From: Dyella mobilis
GTDB lineage: Bacteria; Pseudomonadota; Gammaproteobacteria; Xanthomonadales; Rhodanobacteraceae
Assembly (NCBI RefSeq): GCF_016904945.1
Contig: NZ_JADIKF010000039.1
Coordinates: 248,001 to 312,000 of the forward strand
Length of the DNA stretch: 64,000 bases
Reading direction: 5' to 3'
Positions within the stretch are counted from its first letter, which is position 1, and each line of letters opens with the position of its first letter. Positions 24,519 to 33,651 of the stretch are shown one piece after another. The position numbers and the translations under genes were made by a program. The notes beneath the pieces are model-generated. The model made no database searches, had not been told where the DNA came from, and saw only the letters and a program-made list of their open reading frames with translations.

Positions 24519-25403
24519 TCAGGCTTTCTCGTTGAGCGACGGATGGCTTGCTTCGCGTTGCTCGTGAGCGAGCAAGGCGCGTTTGCGTTCCACGCCCCAG
24601 CGCCAGCCGCCGGGTGAACCGTCTTCGCGTACGATGCGATGGCAAGGCACCAGCAGCGCCAGGCGATTGCTGCCGCAAGCCTGGCCGATGGCGCGTGCTG
24701 CGCCTGGCTGACCCAGCTCTGCTGCCAATTCGCCATAGCTCTTGGTGGTGCCCGAGGGGATGCGTGTCAGTGCGTCCCATACGCGCCATTGAAAGGCGGT
24801 GGCGGCAACGTCCAGCGGAGGCATGTCCGGTGCGGCACGATCGCTCCATCCCAATTCGCTGGCAATGCGTGCAATGACGGCGTCCAGCCATTCCTCGCGG
24901 CCGTTGTCGACGCGCTCGCGCGAAGCCTTGGGGAGTTCGTCAGCCAGGCGCCGCTCCAGCTCTTCGTCCGTCGCGCCGATCGTCACGGCGCAAATGCCCT
25001 TGGCCGTCGCTGCAACCAGCAACTGTCCCAGGGGAGTGCTGACGGTCGTGTAGTGAATGTCTGCGCCAGCGCCACCGGCCCGGTAACTTGCGGGGGTCAT
25101 GCCGAGCAAACGATTGGTATGTTCGTAGACGCGGCTGCCGGAACCGAAGCCTGCGTCGTAGACCGCGTCAGCGACAGCCGCGCCTTTGCGCAATGCTTTT
25201 TTGAATTGGCCGAAGCGGCGGGCGCGATGGTATTCGGCCGGGCTCATGCCATAGCGGCGACGGAACGCGCGTTGCAGATGGCTGGGGCTGAGCTGGGCAG
25301 CGCTGGCCAGGGTCGTCAGCGACGGTGCTTCGATCGCACGCTCGATCAGCGCGCGGACACGTTCCAGCGGAGCTTCAAGGGTGGCGAGAGAAGAGTTGCG
25401 CAT
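24519..25403 (-). CDS. AraC-type / O6-methylguanine-DNA methyltransferase fusion (Ada-like)
   Basis: A 294-residue fusion: an AraC helix-turn-helix domain (about 15-108; LASAAQLSPSHLQRAFRRRY and FGSGSRVYEHTNRLLGMTPA) joined to an O6-alkylguanine-DNA alkyltransferase (about 115-285). The suicide Cys is C254 in LLVPCHRIVRED, with the Asn-hinge GSNRLAL and the RAIGQACG helix before it. E. coli Ada has an additional N-terminal zinc domain (Cys38) that accepts methyl groups from phosphotriesters and switches on transcription; that domain is absent here. The protein thus keeps repair and DNA-binding parts but not the known sensor. A perfect terminator follows. Confidence 0.92.
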   Translation of the reverse strand: MRNSSLATLEAPLERVRALIERAIEAPSLTTLASAAQLSPSHLQRAFRRRYGMSPAEYHRARRFGQFKKALRKGAAVADAVYDAGFGSGSRVYEHTNRLLGMTPASYRAGGAGADIHYTTVSTPLGQLLVAATAKGICAVTIGATDEELERRLADELPKASRERVDNGREEWLDAVIARIASELGWSDRAAPDMPPLDVAATAFQWRVWDALTRIPSGTTKSYGELAAELGQPGAARAIGQACGSNRLALLVPCHRIVREDGSPGGWRWGVERKRALLAHEQREASHPSLNEKA

Positions 25404-25485
25404 GGCGGCATCCGGGGAGGGGTGCCTTCAGCTTATGAATGATGGCTGCCGGCTGCTATCCGAATCTTGCGCCGGCCCGCGGGCA

Positions 25486-25749
25486 TCAATGGTGGGCGAC
25501 CGGGCGGGACGAATGGACCACCACGTACTCGCCTTCCAGCACTTCAGGTTGACGCTCGGCGGGACGCGCCACGCCGGCGCGCTTCCACTGGCGCCAAACC
25601 AGCCACAGCGCACCTCCCACCATCAGCACGCCCCCTACCACCAGCCCGAACACCATCAAAACACCGATGACGAGCAGGCCCAGCACCAGGGACAATGCCT
25701 GGGCCAGCGGGTTGCGACGGCGATGCATCAAGGGAAGAACGATGCGCAT
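25486..25749 (-). CDS. small membrane protein of unknown function
   Basis: An 87-residue protein with a basic start (MRIVLPLMHRRRNPLAQ), a long hydrophobic stretch at about 17-53 that can form two transmembrane helices with glycine-rich packing (VLGLLVIGVLMVFGLVVGG), then a polar C-terminus with conserved-looking EVLEGEYVVV. That last motif recalls small phage-shock-like or DUF-type membrane proteins, but I cannot name a family. The start may instead be the ATG at 25728 (MHRRRN). It is divergent from the Rieske gene; the coding frame has the GC pattern of its neighbours, which supports it being real. Confidence 0.65.
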   Translation of the reverse strand: MRIVLPLMHRRRNPLAQALSLVLGLLVIGVLMVFGLVVGGVLMVGGALWLVWRQWKRAGVARPAERQPEVLEGEYVVVHSSRPVAHH

Positions 25750-25825
25750 GTTAAAAATCCGTATGGTAAAATCAATGACTTACACGCGTAACGATGAGGC
25801 CTTAGGGCCTCCAAGGCAAGTGCCG

Positions 25826-26170
25826 ATGGATACAGCTACCTCTCCCCGCCGCCTGTGCCGGCTCGATGACATGCCCGACGGCGAGGCGATGGCGCTGGAT
25901 GTCTCGCTGCCCGAGGGCGAAGAAAGCGTGATCCTGCTGCGCCAGGGAGCGCGCGTGAACGCCTGGCTCAATATCTGCCCGCATGCCGGTCGCCGGCTCG
26001 ATTGGGCGCCGGGCAAATTCCTGATCTCCAAGGGCATGCTGGTCTGCGCCGCGCATGGCGCATGCTTCAACGTCGATAACGGCGAGTGCATTGGCGGTCC
26101 CTGCAAAGGCGAGAGTCTGCGCACGGTGCCCGTGCAGGTGGAACAGGGCGATGTCTTGCTGGACGTTTGA
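25826..26170 (+). CDS. Rieske [2Fe-2S] domain protein
   Basis: A 114-residue stand-alone Rieske protein. Both cluster motifs are present: C-x-H in NICPHAGRRLDW and C-x2-H in MLVCAAHGACFN, spaced as usual. The second motif has Ala-Ala where ferredoxin components often have Pro-Trp/Ser. The rest (NGECIGGPCKGESLRTVPVQ) matches small Rieske electron-transfer proteins. No oxygenase subunit is nearby, so the partner is unknown. ATG 25826 is preceded by CAAGGCAAG; longer in-frame starts (25763, 25667) run into the divergent small membrane protein gene. Confidence 0.88.
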   Translation: MDTATSPRRLCRLDDMPDGEAMALDVSLPEGEESVILLRQGARVNAWLNICPHAGRRLDWAPGKFLISKGMLVCAAHGACFNVDNGECIGGPCKGESLRTVPVQVEQGDVLLDV

Positions 26171-26182
26171 GCGAGGCGGCTG

Positions 26183-27463
26183 TTACAGCCGCCCGTCGAC
26201 CTGGTCTTTCGGCAGCACGCCCTTGATGTCATAGACAACACCATTGGACATGGTCAGTGCCTGCGTGTCGTAGGCGCCGCCCGGCTGGAATTGCTGGTGC
26301 GCCACGGCGAGCACGACGGCGGCATAGTCGCCATTCGTCTCGACTGCCGGCAGCAGGTTCAAACCGTAGCTTTCCAGCGCTTCCTCGGCATCGGCCCACG
26401 GATCGTGCACATCGACCGATGCACCGTAACTCTCCAGCTCGCGCACCAGGTCTACCACGCGCGTGTTACGCAAATCCGGGCAGTTTTCCTTGAAGGTGAG
26501 GCCTAGCACGAGTACGCGACTGCCGCGTATCGCATGCCCCTGACCGACCATCAGTTTGATCACTTCGCTCGCGACGTGCTCGCCCATTGCATCGTTGATG
26601 CGGCGGCATGCCAGCAGGATGTCCGGATAGTAGCCGGTCGATTGTGCTTTCTGGATCAGGTAATACGGATCGACGCCGATGCAATGTCCGCCGACCAAAC
26701 CTGGTCGAAAGGGCAGGAAGTTCCACTTCGTGCCTGCGGCGGCGAGTACGTCCTGGGTGTCGATGCCCAGGCGATGAAAGATCAGCGCAAACTCGTTGAT
26801 CAGTGCGATGTTTGCATCGCGCTGCGTGTTCTCGATCACCTTGGCCGCCTCGGCCACTTTCAGGCTGGGCGCCTTGTGCGTGCCGGCGGTAATGATGCGT
26901 CTGTACAAGCCATCGACAAAATCGGCGGTTTCGGGCGTCGAGCCGGAGGTGATTTTCGGAATGGTGGTCAGTCGCCGCTGCTTGTCGCCGGGATTGATGC
27001 GCTCGGGACTGTAGCCCACGGTGAAATCCTGGTTGAAGCGAAGCGTAGAAGCACGCTCCAGTTCCGGTACGCAGATTTCCTCCGTAGCGCCGGGATACAC
27101 CGTGGATTCGTAGATCACCACGTCGCCCGGTTTCAACACGCTGCCTACCATCTGGCTGGCGCGGATCAGCGGCGTAAAGTCCGGACGTTTGTGTTCGTCC
27201 ACCGGCGTGGGCACGGTGATGATGAACACGTTGCGTTCACGTAAGGCTTGGATGTCGGTACTGAAGCGCAGTTGCTTTGCGTTCGCCAGTTCCTCGGCGG
27301 TCGTTTCCTGGTTGTTGTCCACGCCATTTTTCAGGGCGGAAACGCGTGCAGTATCGATATCAAAACCAAGTGTGTCGATTGAGCGACCAAACTCTACGGC
27401 AAGCGGCAGGCCTACGTAGCCCAGTCCGATCACGGCAATACGACAGTTTTCTGGATGATTCAT
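26183..27463 (-). CDS. nucleotide sugar dehydrogenase (UDP-HexNAc 6-dehydrogenase type)
   Basis: A 426-residue UDP-sugar dehydrogenase. It would oxidise the C6 hydroxyl of a UDP-HexNAc to the uronate with two NAD+, for surface polysaccharide synthesis. The NAD-binding start is IAVIGLGYVGLPLAVEFG, the catalytic Cys is C261 in LVGGHCIGVDPYYL, and the conserved Lys/Asn segment is AAKVIENTQRDANIAL. The C-terminal domain starts SRVLVLGLTFKENCPDLRNT. ENTQRDANIAL and the length suit the WbpA/TviB/CapL group rather than UDP-glucose dehydrogenase; the exact sugar is uncertain. ATG 27463 (MNHPEN) is the likely start. No other polysaccharide genes are adjacent. Confidence 0.9.
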   Translation of the reverse strand: MNHPENCRIAVIGLGYVGLPLAVEFGRSIDTLGFDIDTARVSALKNGVDNNQETTAEELANAKQLRFSTDIQALRERNVFIITVPTPVDEHKRPDFTPLIRASQMVGSVLKPGDVVIYESTVYPGATEEICVPELERASTLRFNQDFTVGYSPERINPGDKQRRLTTIPKITSGSTPETADFVDGLYRRIITAGTHKAPSLKVAEAAKVIENTQRDANIALINEFALIFHRLGIDTQDVLAAAGTKWNFLPFRPGLVGGHCIGVDPYYLIQKAQSTGYYPDILLACRRINDAMGEHVASEVIKLMVGQGHAIRGSRVLVLGLTFKENCPDLRNTRVVDLVRELESYGASVDVHDPWADAEEALESYGLNLLPAVETNGDYAAVVLAVAHQQFQPGGAYDTQALTMSNGVVYDIKGVLPKDQVDGRL

Positions 27464-27561
27464 ATGACTGTTTTCCAGAGGTCCGCGTTTTTGACGGCGA
27501 GCCATCTTAGCGGCTGTCGATAGGATTGGTCTGAACCAAAGCCGGCGTCGTGCCTTGCCGT

Positions 27562-29403
27562 TTAGCGGAACATCAGGTTTATCACGACGAGCGTGATGAT
27601 CAGCACGATGAGGGTGAGCGGTGCGCCTGCACGCAGAAAATCCCTGCCGCTGTAGTCGCCGGGGCCGGTGACCATCATCAATGCCGGATGCCCCGAGCTA
27701 AGCAGGAAAGTGTTGGACGATGACACCGCCACGATCAATGCGTAAGCGGAAGGATTGCCTCCCGTGGCGACCGCAACGCTGATCGCGACCGGCACCATCA
27801 TCACCGTGGCGCCGACGTTCGACATGACTTGCGAGAAAAGCAGCGTGAGTATCGCCAGCGAAGCTTGCAGTATCCACGGCGATGCATGCCCCAAATGCAG
27901 CAACACTTCCTGCGCCACCCATGCAGCAGTGCCGGTCGTATCCATCGACCAGCCGAGCGGAATAAGGCACGCCGTGACGAAGATGGTTTTCCAATTGACG
28001 GCTTTGTATGCCTCATCCATGTTCAGCACGCCGCTCAGCAGCATGCCGATGGCGCCAGTCATCATTGCCACCGAAAGATCGAGGTTGGTGAACAGCGCCA
28101 GGCACTTCGCTAGCAGGAAAAAACCGACCGCCTGCCAGATTTTGTTGGGGCGTTGCTCTTCGCGCGGGATGTCGGTGACGACCACGAGGTCTTTGTCTTC
28201 GGAGACTTCCTGCAATGCTTTCCAGCTCGAATGCAGCACCAGCGTATCACCGGTGCGCAAACTGACGGCACGCAGATCATCGCGATACACGTGATCGCCG
28301 CGCGTTACCGCCAACACCGAAATGCCATAGCGCTTGCGCAGGCGCAGGTCGCCCACCGATTGCTTCAGGAAGCGCGAGTTGGGCGGAATTACCGCCTCGG
28401 AAATGCCGGCGCGACTAGGGTTGAACAGATCGCCCAACTGGCGCATGCGGGGCGACACTTTGCAAAGCTGGTTGTTGGCAAAGCGATTGAGTTCCTCGCG
28501 CGGGCCCAATACGCCGAGCACCGAGCCTACCCAGATTACCTGGTCGGCAGGCGGCGCCATGCGCGAATCGTTGCCGCTTTTGATGGCGAGGATCAATGGC
28601 GCGCCATGCAGCTGTTCCACTTCGCCGATGCTCATGCCGACCAGCGGACTTTCCGCGGTGACGGTGAGTTCGGCGGTCTCGCCGACGATGCCGTAGGTCT
28701 CCGCGAAATAACTTTCCGTGCGTCCCGGCGTTACTTTCTGGCGTTCGTCTTCGCGATCGGGCAGCAGTTTGTTGGTGAACAGATAGAAGAACACGATGCC
28801 CGCCACGGCCAGTGCCAGACCCACCGGGGTCACGCTGAACAAGCCGAATTTGGGCACGGTTTGCGCGCCTGGAGGCAGGTTGGCGTTGGCGCTGGCGATC
28901 AGGTCGTTGAGCACGATCAGCGGCGAGTTGGCGATCAGTGTGGTGTTGGTTGCGGTGAGAATGCAGAACGCCATCGGCAACAGCAGTCGCGAGATCGGCA
29001 CGCCGGTACGCGCCGAAAGGCGGCTGGTAACGGGAATCATCAGGGCAGCCAGGGCCTGGCTGGGGATGACCGCGCTGAACAGGCTGGTGACGGCATTGAT
29101 CACCACGCCCAGGCGCGATTCCTTGCCGCGCGCCATGCGCATCACGAATTGCGCGGTCAACCCCAGCACGCCGGCGCGGTCCAGGCCGGCGCCCATGATC
29201 ATGATGGCGATGATCGCGATCACCGCGTTGCCGGCGAAGCCGTTGAAGACGCGGTCCGAGGGGATCAGTCCGGTCAGGCCGATCACCACCACGACCAGCA
29301 GTGCCACCATGTCGGCGCGGATCCACTCCAGCACCAGCATGAGCATGGTGAAGCACACCAGCCCGAGTACCAGGATCATTTCGGGGGTGAGGGTCAGTGC
29401 CAC
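27562..29403 (-). CDS. SLC13/DASS family transporter with two RCK_C (TrkA-C) domains
   Basis: A 613-residue membrane transporter of the divalent anion/Na+ symporter family. N-terminal helices start at EMILVLGLVCFTMLMLVLEW; two cytoplasmic TrkA-C domains sit in the middle (about residues 220-290, ESPLVGMSIGEVEQLHGAPL, and 300-390, SRFLKQSVGDLRLRKRYGIS); helices resume near residue 410. Motifs SQALAALMIPV and SNVGATVMMVPVAISVA are typical, the latter near the substrate site. GTG 29403 with AAGGAC upstream gives the usual family length; the frame runs to 29604 but that part is polar and unlike any transporter. The substrate (sulfate, dicarboxylate, other) cannot be told. Confidence 0.88.
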   Translation of the reverse strand: MALTLTPEMILVLGLVCFTMLMLVLEWIRADMVALLVVVVIGLTGLIPSDRVFNGFAGNAVIAIIAIMIMGAGLDRAGVLGLTAQFVMRMARGKESRLGVVINAVTSLFSAVIPSQALAALMIPVTSRLSARTGVPISRLLLPMAFCILTATNTTLIANSPLIVLNDLIASANANLPPGAQTVPKFGLFSVTPVGLALAVAGIVFFYLFTNKLLPDREDERQKVTPGRTESYFAETYGIVGETAELTVTAESPLVGMSIGEVEQLHGAPLILAIKSGNDSRMAPPADQVIWVGSVLGVLGPREELNRFANNQLCKVSPRMRQLGDLFNPSRAGISEAVIPPNSRFLKQSVGDLRLRKRYGISVLAVTRGDHVYRDDLRAVSLRTGDTLVLHSSWKALQEVSEDKDLVVVTDIPREEQRPNKIWQAVGFFLLAKCLALFTNLDLSVAMMTGAIGMLLSGVLNMDEAYKAVNWKTIFVTACLIPLGWSMDTTGTAAWVAQEVLLHLGHASPWILQASLAILTLLFSQVMSNVGATVMMVPVAISVAVATGGNPSAYALIVAVSSSNTFLLSSGHPALMMVTGPGDYSGRDFLRAGAPLTLIVLIITLVVINLMFR

Positions 29404-29646
29404 TATGGATCGTCCTTGCGAGCGTTTTTCCCGTGTCCGCGCACCGCAAATTGGCCATAGACCGGTGCTATGGGCGTTGGGCAAGGCTGGATGCAGTTGG
29501 GCAGCAGTTGCTTCACGCGGCGGCTCGTCCCTGTTTGACGGGAAAGTATAAGCGTCCAGGCCGCGTGGCTGGTGAACCGATGCCGCATCGTGGGCATCGG
29601 CCATGGTTTTTCCTCGCTTGGGCTGCCGTGCCGACGAACGGGTGGA

Positions 29647-30351
29647 TCAGGTCCTTCGGTAGAGCAAATCCCATACGCCATGGCCGAGCTTCAGCCCGCG
29701 ACGCTCGAAGTGCGTTTCGATGCGCCAGTCCGGCTTTTGGGCAAACTGGCCGGGACCGACTGCGTTGCGCCAATCGAGGGCCGCTTCCATCACCTCGAGC
29801 ATGTGCTGGGCATAAGGCTCCCAGTCGGTGGCCAGATGCAGCAGACCATCGCGGGTCATGCGGGAGGCCAGCAGGGCGACGAAATCAGGTTGAACGATGC
29901 GACGCTTGTTGTGGCGCTTCTTGTGCCAGGGATCCGGGAACCAGATGCGCGCCTCACTCAACGCGCCGGCCGGAATTTCGTGCTCCAGCACTTCCACCGC
30001 GTCGTGCTTGTAGATGCGCACATTGCTGGCATCCCGCGCGGCCAGGGCATTCATCAGCCGGCCTACGCCGGGTCCATGCACTTCCACGCCCAGGTAGTCG
30101 CGTGCCAGATCGTGTTCGCTCGCCCAAGCCAGGGCTTCGCCATTGCCGAAGCCGATTTCCAGTACGCGGGGGGCGTGGCGACCGAAGCGTGCGTCGAAAT
30201 CCTGCCCGCTAGCGGTGTAGTCGATGCCGAAACGCGCCCAGTGCTCGTCGAAGGCTCGCTGCTGGGCGGGTGTCATGCGACCTTCGCGCAGCACGAAGCT
30301 GCGGATGCGCCGCAGATGTCCGGGAGCGTCGTGATCGGCGTGATCGCTCAT
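29647..30351 (-). CDS. trmB: tRNA (guanine-N7-)-methyltransferase TrmB
   Basis: TrmB, 234 residues, methylates G46 in the variable loop of tRNAs using S-adenosylmethionine. The SAM-binding motif is [16 protein letters not shown]; the family motifs [36 protein letters not shown] and [18 protein letters not shown] follow in order. The ATG shares one base with the thiG stop (TGATG), so it is co-transcribed with the thiamine genes, an arrangement seen in related gammaproteobacteria. Confidence 0.97.
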   Translation of the reverse strand: MSDHADHDAPGHLRRIRSFVLREGRMTPAQQRAFDEHWARFGIDYTASGQDFDARFGRHAPRVLEIGFGNGEALAWASEHDLARDYLGVEVHGPGVGRLMNALAARDASNVRIYKHDAVEVLEHEIPAGALSEARIWFPDPWHKKRHNKRRIVQPDFVALLASRMTRDGLLHLATDWEPYAQHMLEVMEAALDWRNAVGPGQFAQKPDWRIETHFERRGLKLGHGVWDLLYRRT

Positions 30352-31151
30352 CAGCCGATGGTGCCGTCGATGGGACTGGATGCCGAGGCAAAACGCTTGC
30401 GCGGAATACGGCCGGCACGGAAGGCAGCACGACCGGCTTCAATCGCCAGCTTCATCGCGTGCGCCATCAGTACGGGGTCTTTGGCGCCCGCAATGGCCGT
30501 GTTCATCAGCACGCCATCGCAGCCCAGCTCCATCGCGATGGCCGCATCCGATGCGGTGCCGACGCCTGCATCGACGATGATCGGCACTTTGGCGTTCTCG
30601 ATGATTTCAAGCAGGTTGTAGCGGTTCTGGATGCCCAGCCCGGAGCCGATGGGGGCTGCCAGCGGCATCACCGCCACGCAGCCGATCTCTTCCAGCTTGC
30701 GGGCCAGGATCGGATCGTCGCTGGTGTACACCATCACGTCGAAGCCATCGGCTACGAGCTGCTCGGCAGCCTTCAGGGTTTCCACCACGTCCGGGAACAG
30801 CGTGCGCTCGTCGCCCAGCACTTCCAGCTTTACCAGTTTGTGGCCGTCCAGCAATTCACGGGCGAGCTTGCAGGTGCGCACGGCGTCGACCGCGTTGTAG
30901 CAACCCGCGGTATTGGGCAGCAGGGTGAATTCGTTGGGCGGCAGCGCATCGAGCAGGCTCGGTGCGTTGGGATCTTGGCCGAGATTCACGCGACGGATCG
31001 CTGCCGTGACGATTTCCGCTCCGGCTGCCTGGGTGGCGCGGCGCGTTTCATCCAGGTCTTTGTATTTGCCGGTGCCGGTGAGCAGGCGCGAGCCGTAGCT
31101 TTTGCCGGCGATGATCAACGGATCGGTGCTGTCGAATGTCTTGATATTCAT
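30351..31151 (-). CDS. thiG: thiazole synthase ThiG
   Basis: ThiG, 266 residues, builds the thiazole phosphate of thiamine from deoxyxylulose phosphate, dehydroglycine and ThiS thiocarboxylate. It is a TIM barrel with [20 protein letters not shown] at the start, the Schiff-base Lys region [17 protein letters not shown], and the phosphate-binding end [20 protein letters not shown] and [15 protein letters not shown]. It begins 39 nt after thiS and overlaps trmB by one base. The Cys-rich thiH/thiO partner needed for dehydroglycine is not in the window. Confidence 0.97.
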   Translation of the reverse strand: MNIKTFDSTDPLIIAGKSYGSRLLTGTGKYKDLDETRRATQAAGAEIVTAAIRRVNLGQDPNAPSLLDALPPNEFTLLPNTAGCYNAVDAVRTCKLARELLDGHKLVKLEVLGDERTLFPDVVETLKAAEQLVADGFDVMVYTSDDPILARKLEEIGCVAVMPLAAPIGSGLGIQNRYNLLEIIENAKVPIIVDAGVGTASDAAIAMELGCDGVLMNTAIAGAKDPVLMAHAMKLAIEAGRAAFRAGRIPRKRFASASSPIDGTIG

Positions 31152-31190
31152 AGAAATAAAGTCGGCTGGCGGACGCGTGGAGGGGGCGGA

Positions 31191-31391
31191 TCAGCCGCCG
31201 CCGATGGCATGGACGATTTCCACTCGATCGCCCTCGCGCAATTCGTGACCATCGTGCAGGCTGCGTGGCACGATTTCGTGATTGATCTCCACCGCAACGC
31301 GGCGGCCGGCGTAGCCGGCCTGGTGGAGCAACTGAGTGACGGTGGCGCTTTGGCCACAATCGTGCGGGTGGCCGTTCAAGGTGATCTGCAT
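31191..31391 (-). CDS. thiS: sulfur carrier protein ThiS
   Basis: ThiS, 66 residues, a ubiquitin-like sulfur carrier. It ends in the required Gly-Gly (HAIGGG), which is adenylated by ThiF and converted to a thiocarboxylate used by ThiG. Motifs MQITLNGHP and VAVEINHEIVPRSLHDGHEL fit the family. The frame is open far upstream, but only the part from ATG 31391 belongs to ThiS. Just 49 nt separate it from the preceding gene, too short for a TPP riboswitch, and I see none there; TACAAT 7 nt before the ATG could be a -10 box giving a nearly leaderless mRNA. Confidence 0.93.
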   Translation of the reverse strand: MQITLNGHPHDCGQSATVTQLLHQAGYAGRRVAVEINHEIVPRSLHDGHELREGDRVEIVHAIGGG

Positions 31392-31409
31392 CCGCCCATT
31401 GTAGCGGCA

Positions 31410-31434
31410 GCGGCCCGGCGGTTGGCCGGGCCGC
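31410..31434 (-). terminator. GC-rich hairpin between the FecR-type gene and thiS
   Basis: GCGGCCCGGC and GCCGGGCCGC form a perfect 10-bp stem with a 5-nt loop in the 49-nt gap after the FecR-type gene. No T-tract follows on the minus strand, so it may slow rather than stop transcription into thiS. Confidence 0.45.
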
Positions 31435-31440
31435 GAGCGA

Positions 31441-33414
31441 TCAATGCTGGTTGCCCTCGCCATGCGCCGGAGTTGGCGCGCTGGCGTGTGGATGTGGCGA
31501 GCTTTGCGGGTGTGTTTCCGGTTGGAAGCGGGTTTGCAGCTCGGGGCGAGGCGTGTCAGGGCGTGCGTAAGGTTGATAGGACGGGTTGACCTGCTGCGCA
31601 CGCTGCTCGGGCACGTAGCTATGCGAACGCTGCACCGCTTCGTAGCGCGCCTGCTCCGGGTTTTCCTCGCGCGGCGCGAAAGACCGGGTCGCCGGCTGAT
31701 AGCGCGGCACTTGCTCGACCGGCTTTATCTGCTGGGCCGATTCGAAGTGCGGTATTTGCGGCAGCGTGGCGGGGCGTGAAGGTGGCTGTTCTGCCGCTGG
31801 CGGCGAAATCTGCGTCGGAGCGGTAAATCGAGATGTTTGTGTTGCCTCGGCGCCGCCGGATGCCTGAACGCGGCTGATGGCCTGCGGGCGGGGGCGGATA
31901 TCGAGCACGCGCACATTCGACGTGGGCAGGCCGGCACGGGTCGATGCGGTGGTCGTTATCGCCGTAGCAGGGTGACCTATTGCCACCACCTGGCGGTTGA
32001 AGCCGGCTGATGGCAGGGAGCGGCCGTCAATCAGCCGCGGCTGGCCGAAACTGCCGCCACCGGGGCGTTGCAGCGCCGTGGGCGCCATCATCGCTGCCGT
32101 GGCCAGTTGCTGCGGATCGAGACGAACCTGGTTGCCGCGCACGTCGTGGGCGTTTGCAAATGCCTGCGCAGACACCGCCGTCAATGCCGCCGGCGTATTG
32201 CGATAAGCGTACGACGTACCTGCTGCGGTCCGACCGCTTTGATAAAGGCCGTACTGGTTGTGGATCCGATCGATCAGGCCGGTTTGGTCGCCATCGTGGC
32301 CGGCGCCGAGATTCGCCAGGTTCACGCTCGTGTAGTAGTTGTGCGACGCGCGATACCAGGGGCTGTAGACATCACGTGGCCCCAACGGGAACCAGCCTAC
32401 CGGGCGGCCGGCACCGGCACCGACGAAGGCCACCAGTGCCGGCGCGTAAATCGGGCGGGCATGGCGCGGTCCCGGTATCCAGCCCCAATGGTTATGCAGG
32501 AAAGCCCAGCGGCCGTAGTGATAGGGCGCGAACCCCCAGGGCAGGCTGTCCACCCAGGTCCAGCCCCATGGCGCGATCCATACCCAGTGGCCGAAGCGAT
32601 AGGGCGCCCAGCCCGCCACCACGTTGACGGGATACCAGACCGGTCCGTAGTCCTCATCCTCTTCCCAATTGCCCCAGCCGTTGAGGTCATCGCCACCCAC
32701 CACGTCGTCCGAGACGTATTGGGCGCTGGCCTGGCTCGCTTCCTGCGTGTCGAGATTGCTGCACCAGAGATCGAAGGCGTCACTGCCGGTGATATCGCTG
32801 ACCGTTACGTCGTTGAGCGACGAATCGTTGAACTGGTAGCGCCGGCCACTGTAAACGTCGCGCTGCGCCTGGTTCTGGCCGTAGACCATCGCCAGTCCGT
32901 CGTTGACGGATACGACAGTGGAGTTGCCATCCGCGGCGACGTCGACCCGAAAACTTCCAGGCTGGTTGATGACCAAGGCCAGGGTAGGGGTGTCGATTTC
33001 ATACGTCGAACCCTGGTCGATGTTGCGCACGGTGAGATTGAGCGTGCCCTGGGTGAGCTCGAACTGGCCGGTTTGTCCGTTGAGATTGAGAATGCCGATG
33101 TCGCTTTGGCCATTGATGCGCAAGGCGGCGCCGCCGAGGTCCAGCTCGGCGCGGGCGCCGGGGCCGCCGGAAAGCTTGTCGCCATTGGTGAGCGGGCGAT
33201 TGACGTCCGCGGCGGTCCAGGCCGTGCTGCCGGCGGGCAGCAGTCCGAGGTCGCCGCCGGCAAAGGAGAGGCGCGCCACGCGCGTGGGCGGATCGTTGGC
33301 CTCGGTGCCTTGCCCATCGCCCGATTGCGCTCGTGCGAGGCCGGCGAAGATCAGCAGCACGCCGGCAAACAGAACCTGCCAGCGACGTGAAAAGAAAGCA
33401 TGTGGCTCGTGCAT
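31441..33414 (-). CDS. secreted FecR-domain protein with W-rich middle and P/Q-rich tail (DUF6600-like)
   Basis: A 657-residue exported protein. A signal peptide (VLFAGVLLIFAGLARAQ) is followed by a FecR-like domain (about 45-220: GGAALRINGQSDIGILNLNG, STYEIDTPTLALVINQPGSF). Next comes a Trp/Tyr-rich region with repeats such as HWVWIAPWGWTWVDSLPWG and YGRWAFLHNHWGWIPGPRH (about 260-340), then a long Pro/Gln/Arg-rich disordered tail. Proteins of this layout are annotated DUF6600/FecR in Xanthomonadales and are of unknown function. They have no transmembrane helix or sigma-factor partner here, unlike true FecR. Start ATG 33414 has GGGAG upstream; the frame extending to 34173 crosses the tRNA gene and is not real. 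Confidence 0.85.
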   Translation of the reverse strand: MHEPHAFFSRRWQVLFAGVLLIFAGLARAQSGDGQGTEANDPPTRVARLSFAGGDLGLLPAGSTAWTAADVNRPLTNGDKLSGGPGARAELDLGGAALRINGQSDIGILNLNGQTGQFELTQGTLNLTVRNIDQGSTYEIDTPTLALVINQPGSFRVDVAADGNSTVVSVNDGLAMVYGQNQAQRDVYSGRRYQFNDSSLNDVTVSDITGSDAFDLWCSNLDTQEASQASAQYVSDDVVGGDDLNGWGNWEEDEDYGPVWYPVNVVAGWAPYRFGHWVWIAPWGWTWVDSLPWGFAPYHYGRWAFLHNHWGWIPGPRHARPIYAPALVAFVGAGAGRPVGWFPLGPRDVYSPWYRASHNYYTSVNLANLGAGHDGDQTGLIDRIHNQYGLYQSGRTAAGTSYAYRNTPAALTAVSAQAFANAHDVRGNQVRLDPQQLATAAMMAPTALQRPGGGSFGQPRLIDGRSLPSAGFNRQVVAIGHPATAITTTASTRAGLPTSNVRVLDIRPRPQAISRVQASGGAEATQTSRFTAPTQISPPAAEQPPSRPATLPQIPHFESAQQIKPVEQVPRYQPATRSFAPREENPEQARYEAVQRSHSYVPEQRAQQVNPSYQPYARPDTPRPELQTRFQPETHPQSSPHPHASAPTPAHGEGNQH

Positions 33415-33610
33415 GGGGTTGCTCCCTACCGTGTCGCGCGAAGCGGTCGCGCTTCCGTAGGCGTCCGTGACTGCGGAAGGATTATGGGCGCACTTTTCTG
33501 AGGAATAGCTTTGCGCGATGCCATCGCCATCCGGCGATTCAGCCAGGCGACACCAAGCGCCTCGCGATGATCTCTTCGCGGCCTTTACGGGGCACTTTTG
33601 ATGGCCAGGA

Positions 33611-33639
33611 TTCCCAAAGCGGCACGTGCCGGTTACCAT
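33611..33639 (+). promoter_or_regulatory. candidate sigma70 promoter of tRNA-Gly
   Basis: TTCCCA (33611-33616) and TACCAT (33634-33639) are 17 bp apart, each matching 4 of 6 consensus positions, and end 12 nt before the mature tRNA 5' end. Position is right but the match is modest. Confidence 0.4.
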
Positions 33640-33651
33640 CGCGCAGTCGTT

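Noticed and set aside
28153..29460. A 435-codon plus-strand open frame over the SLC13 transporter gene
   Set aside because: Shadow frame, rich in His/Gln/Arg, with no recognisable domain; the minus strand encodes a complete transporter.
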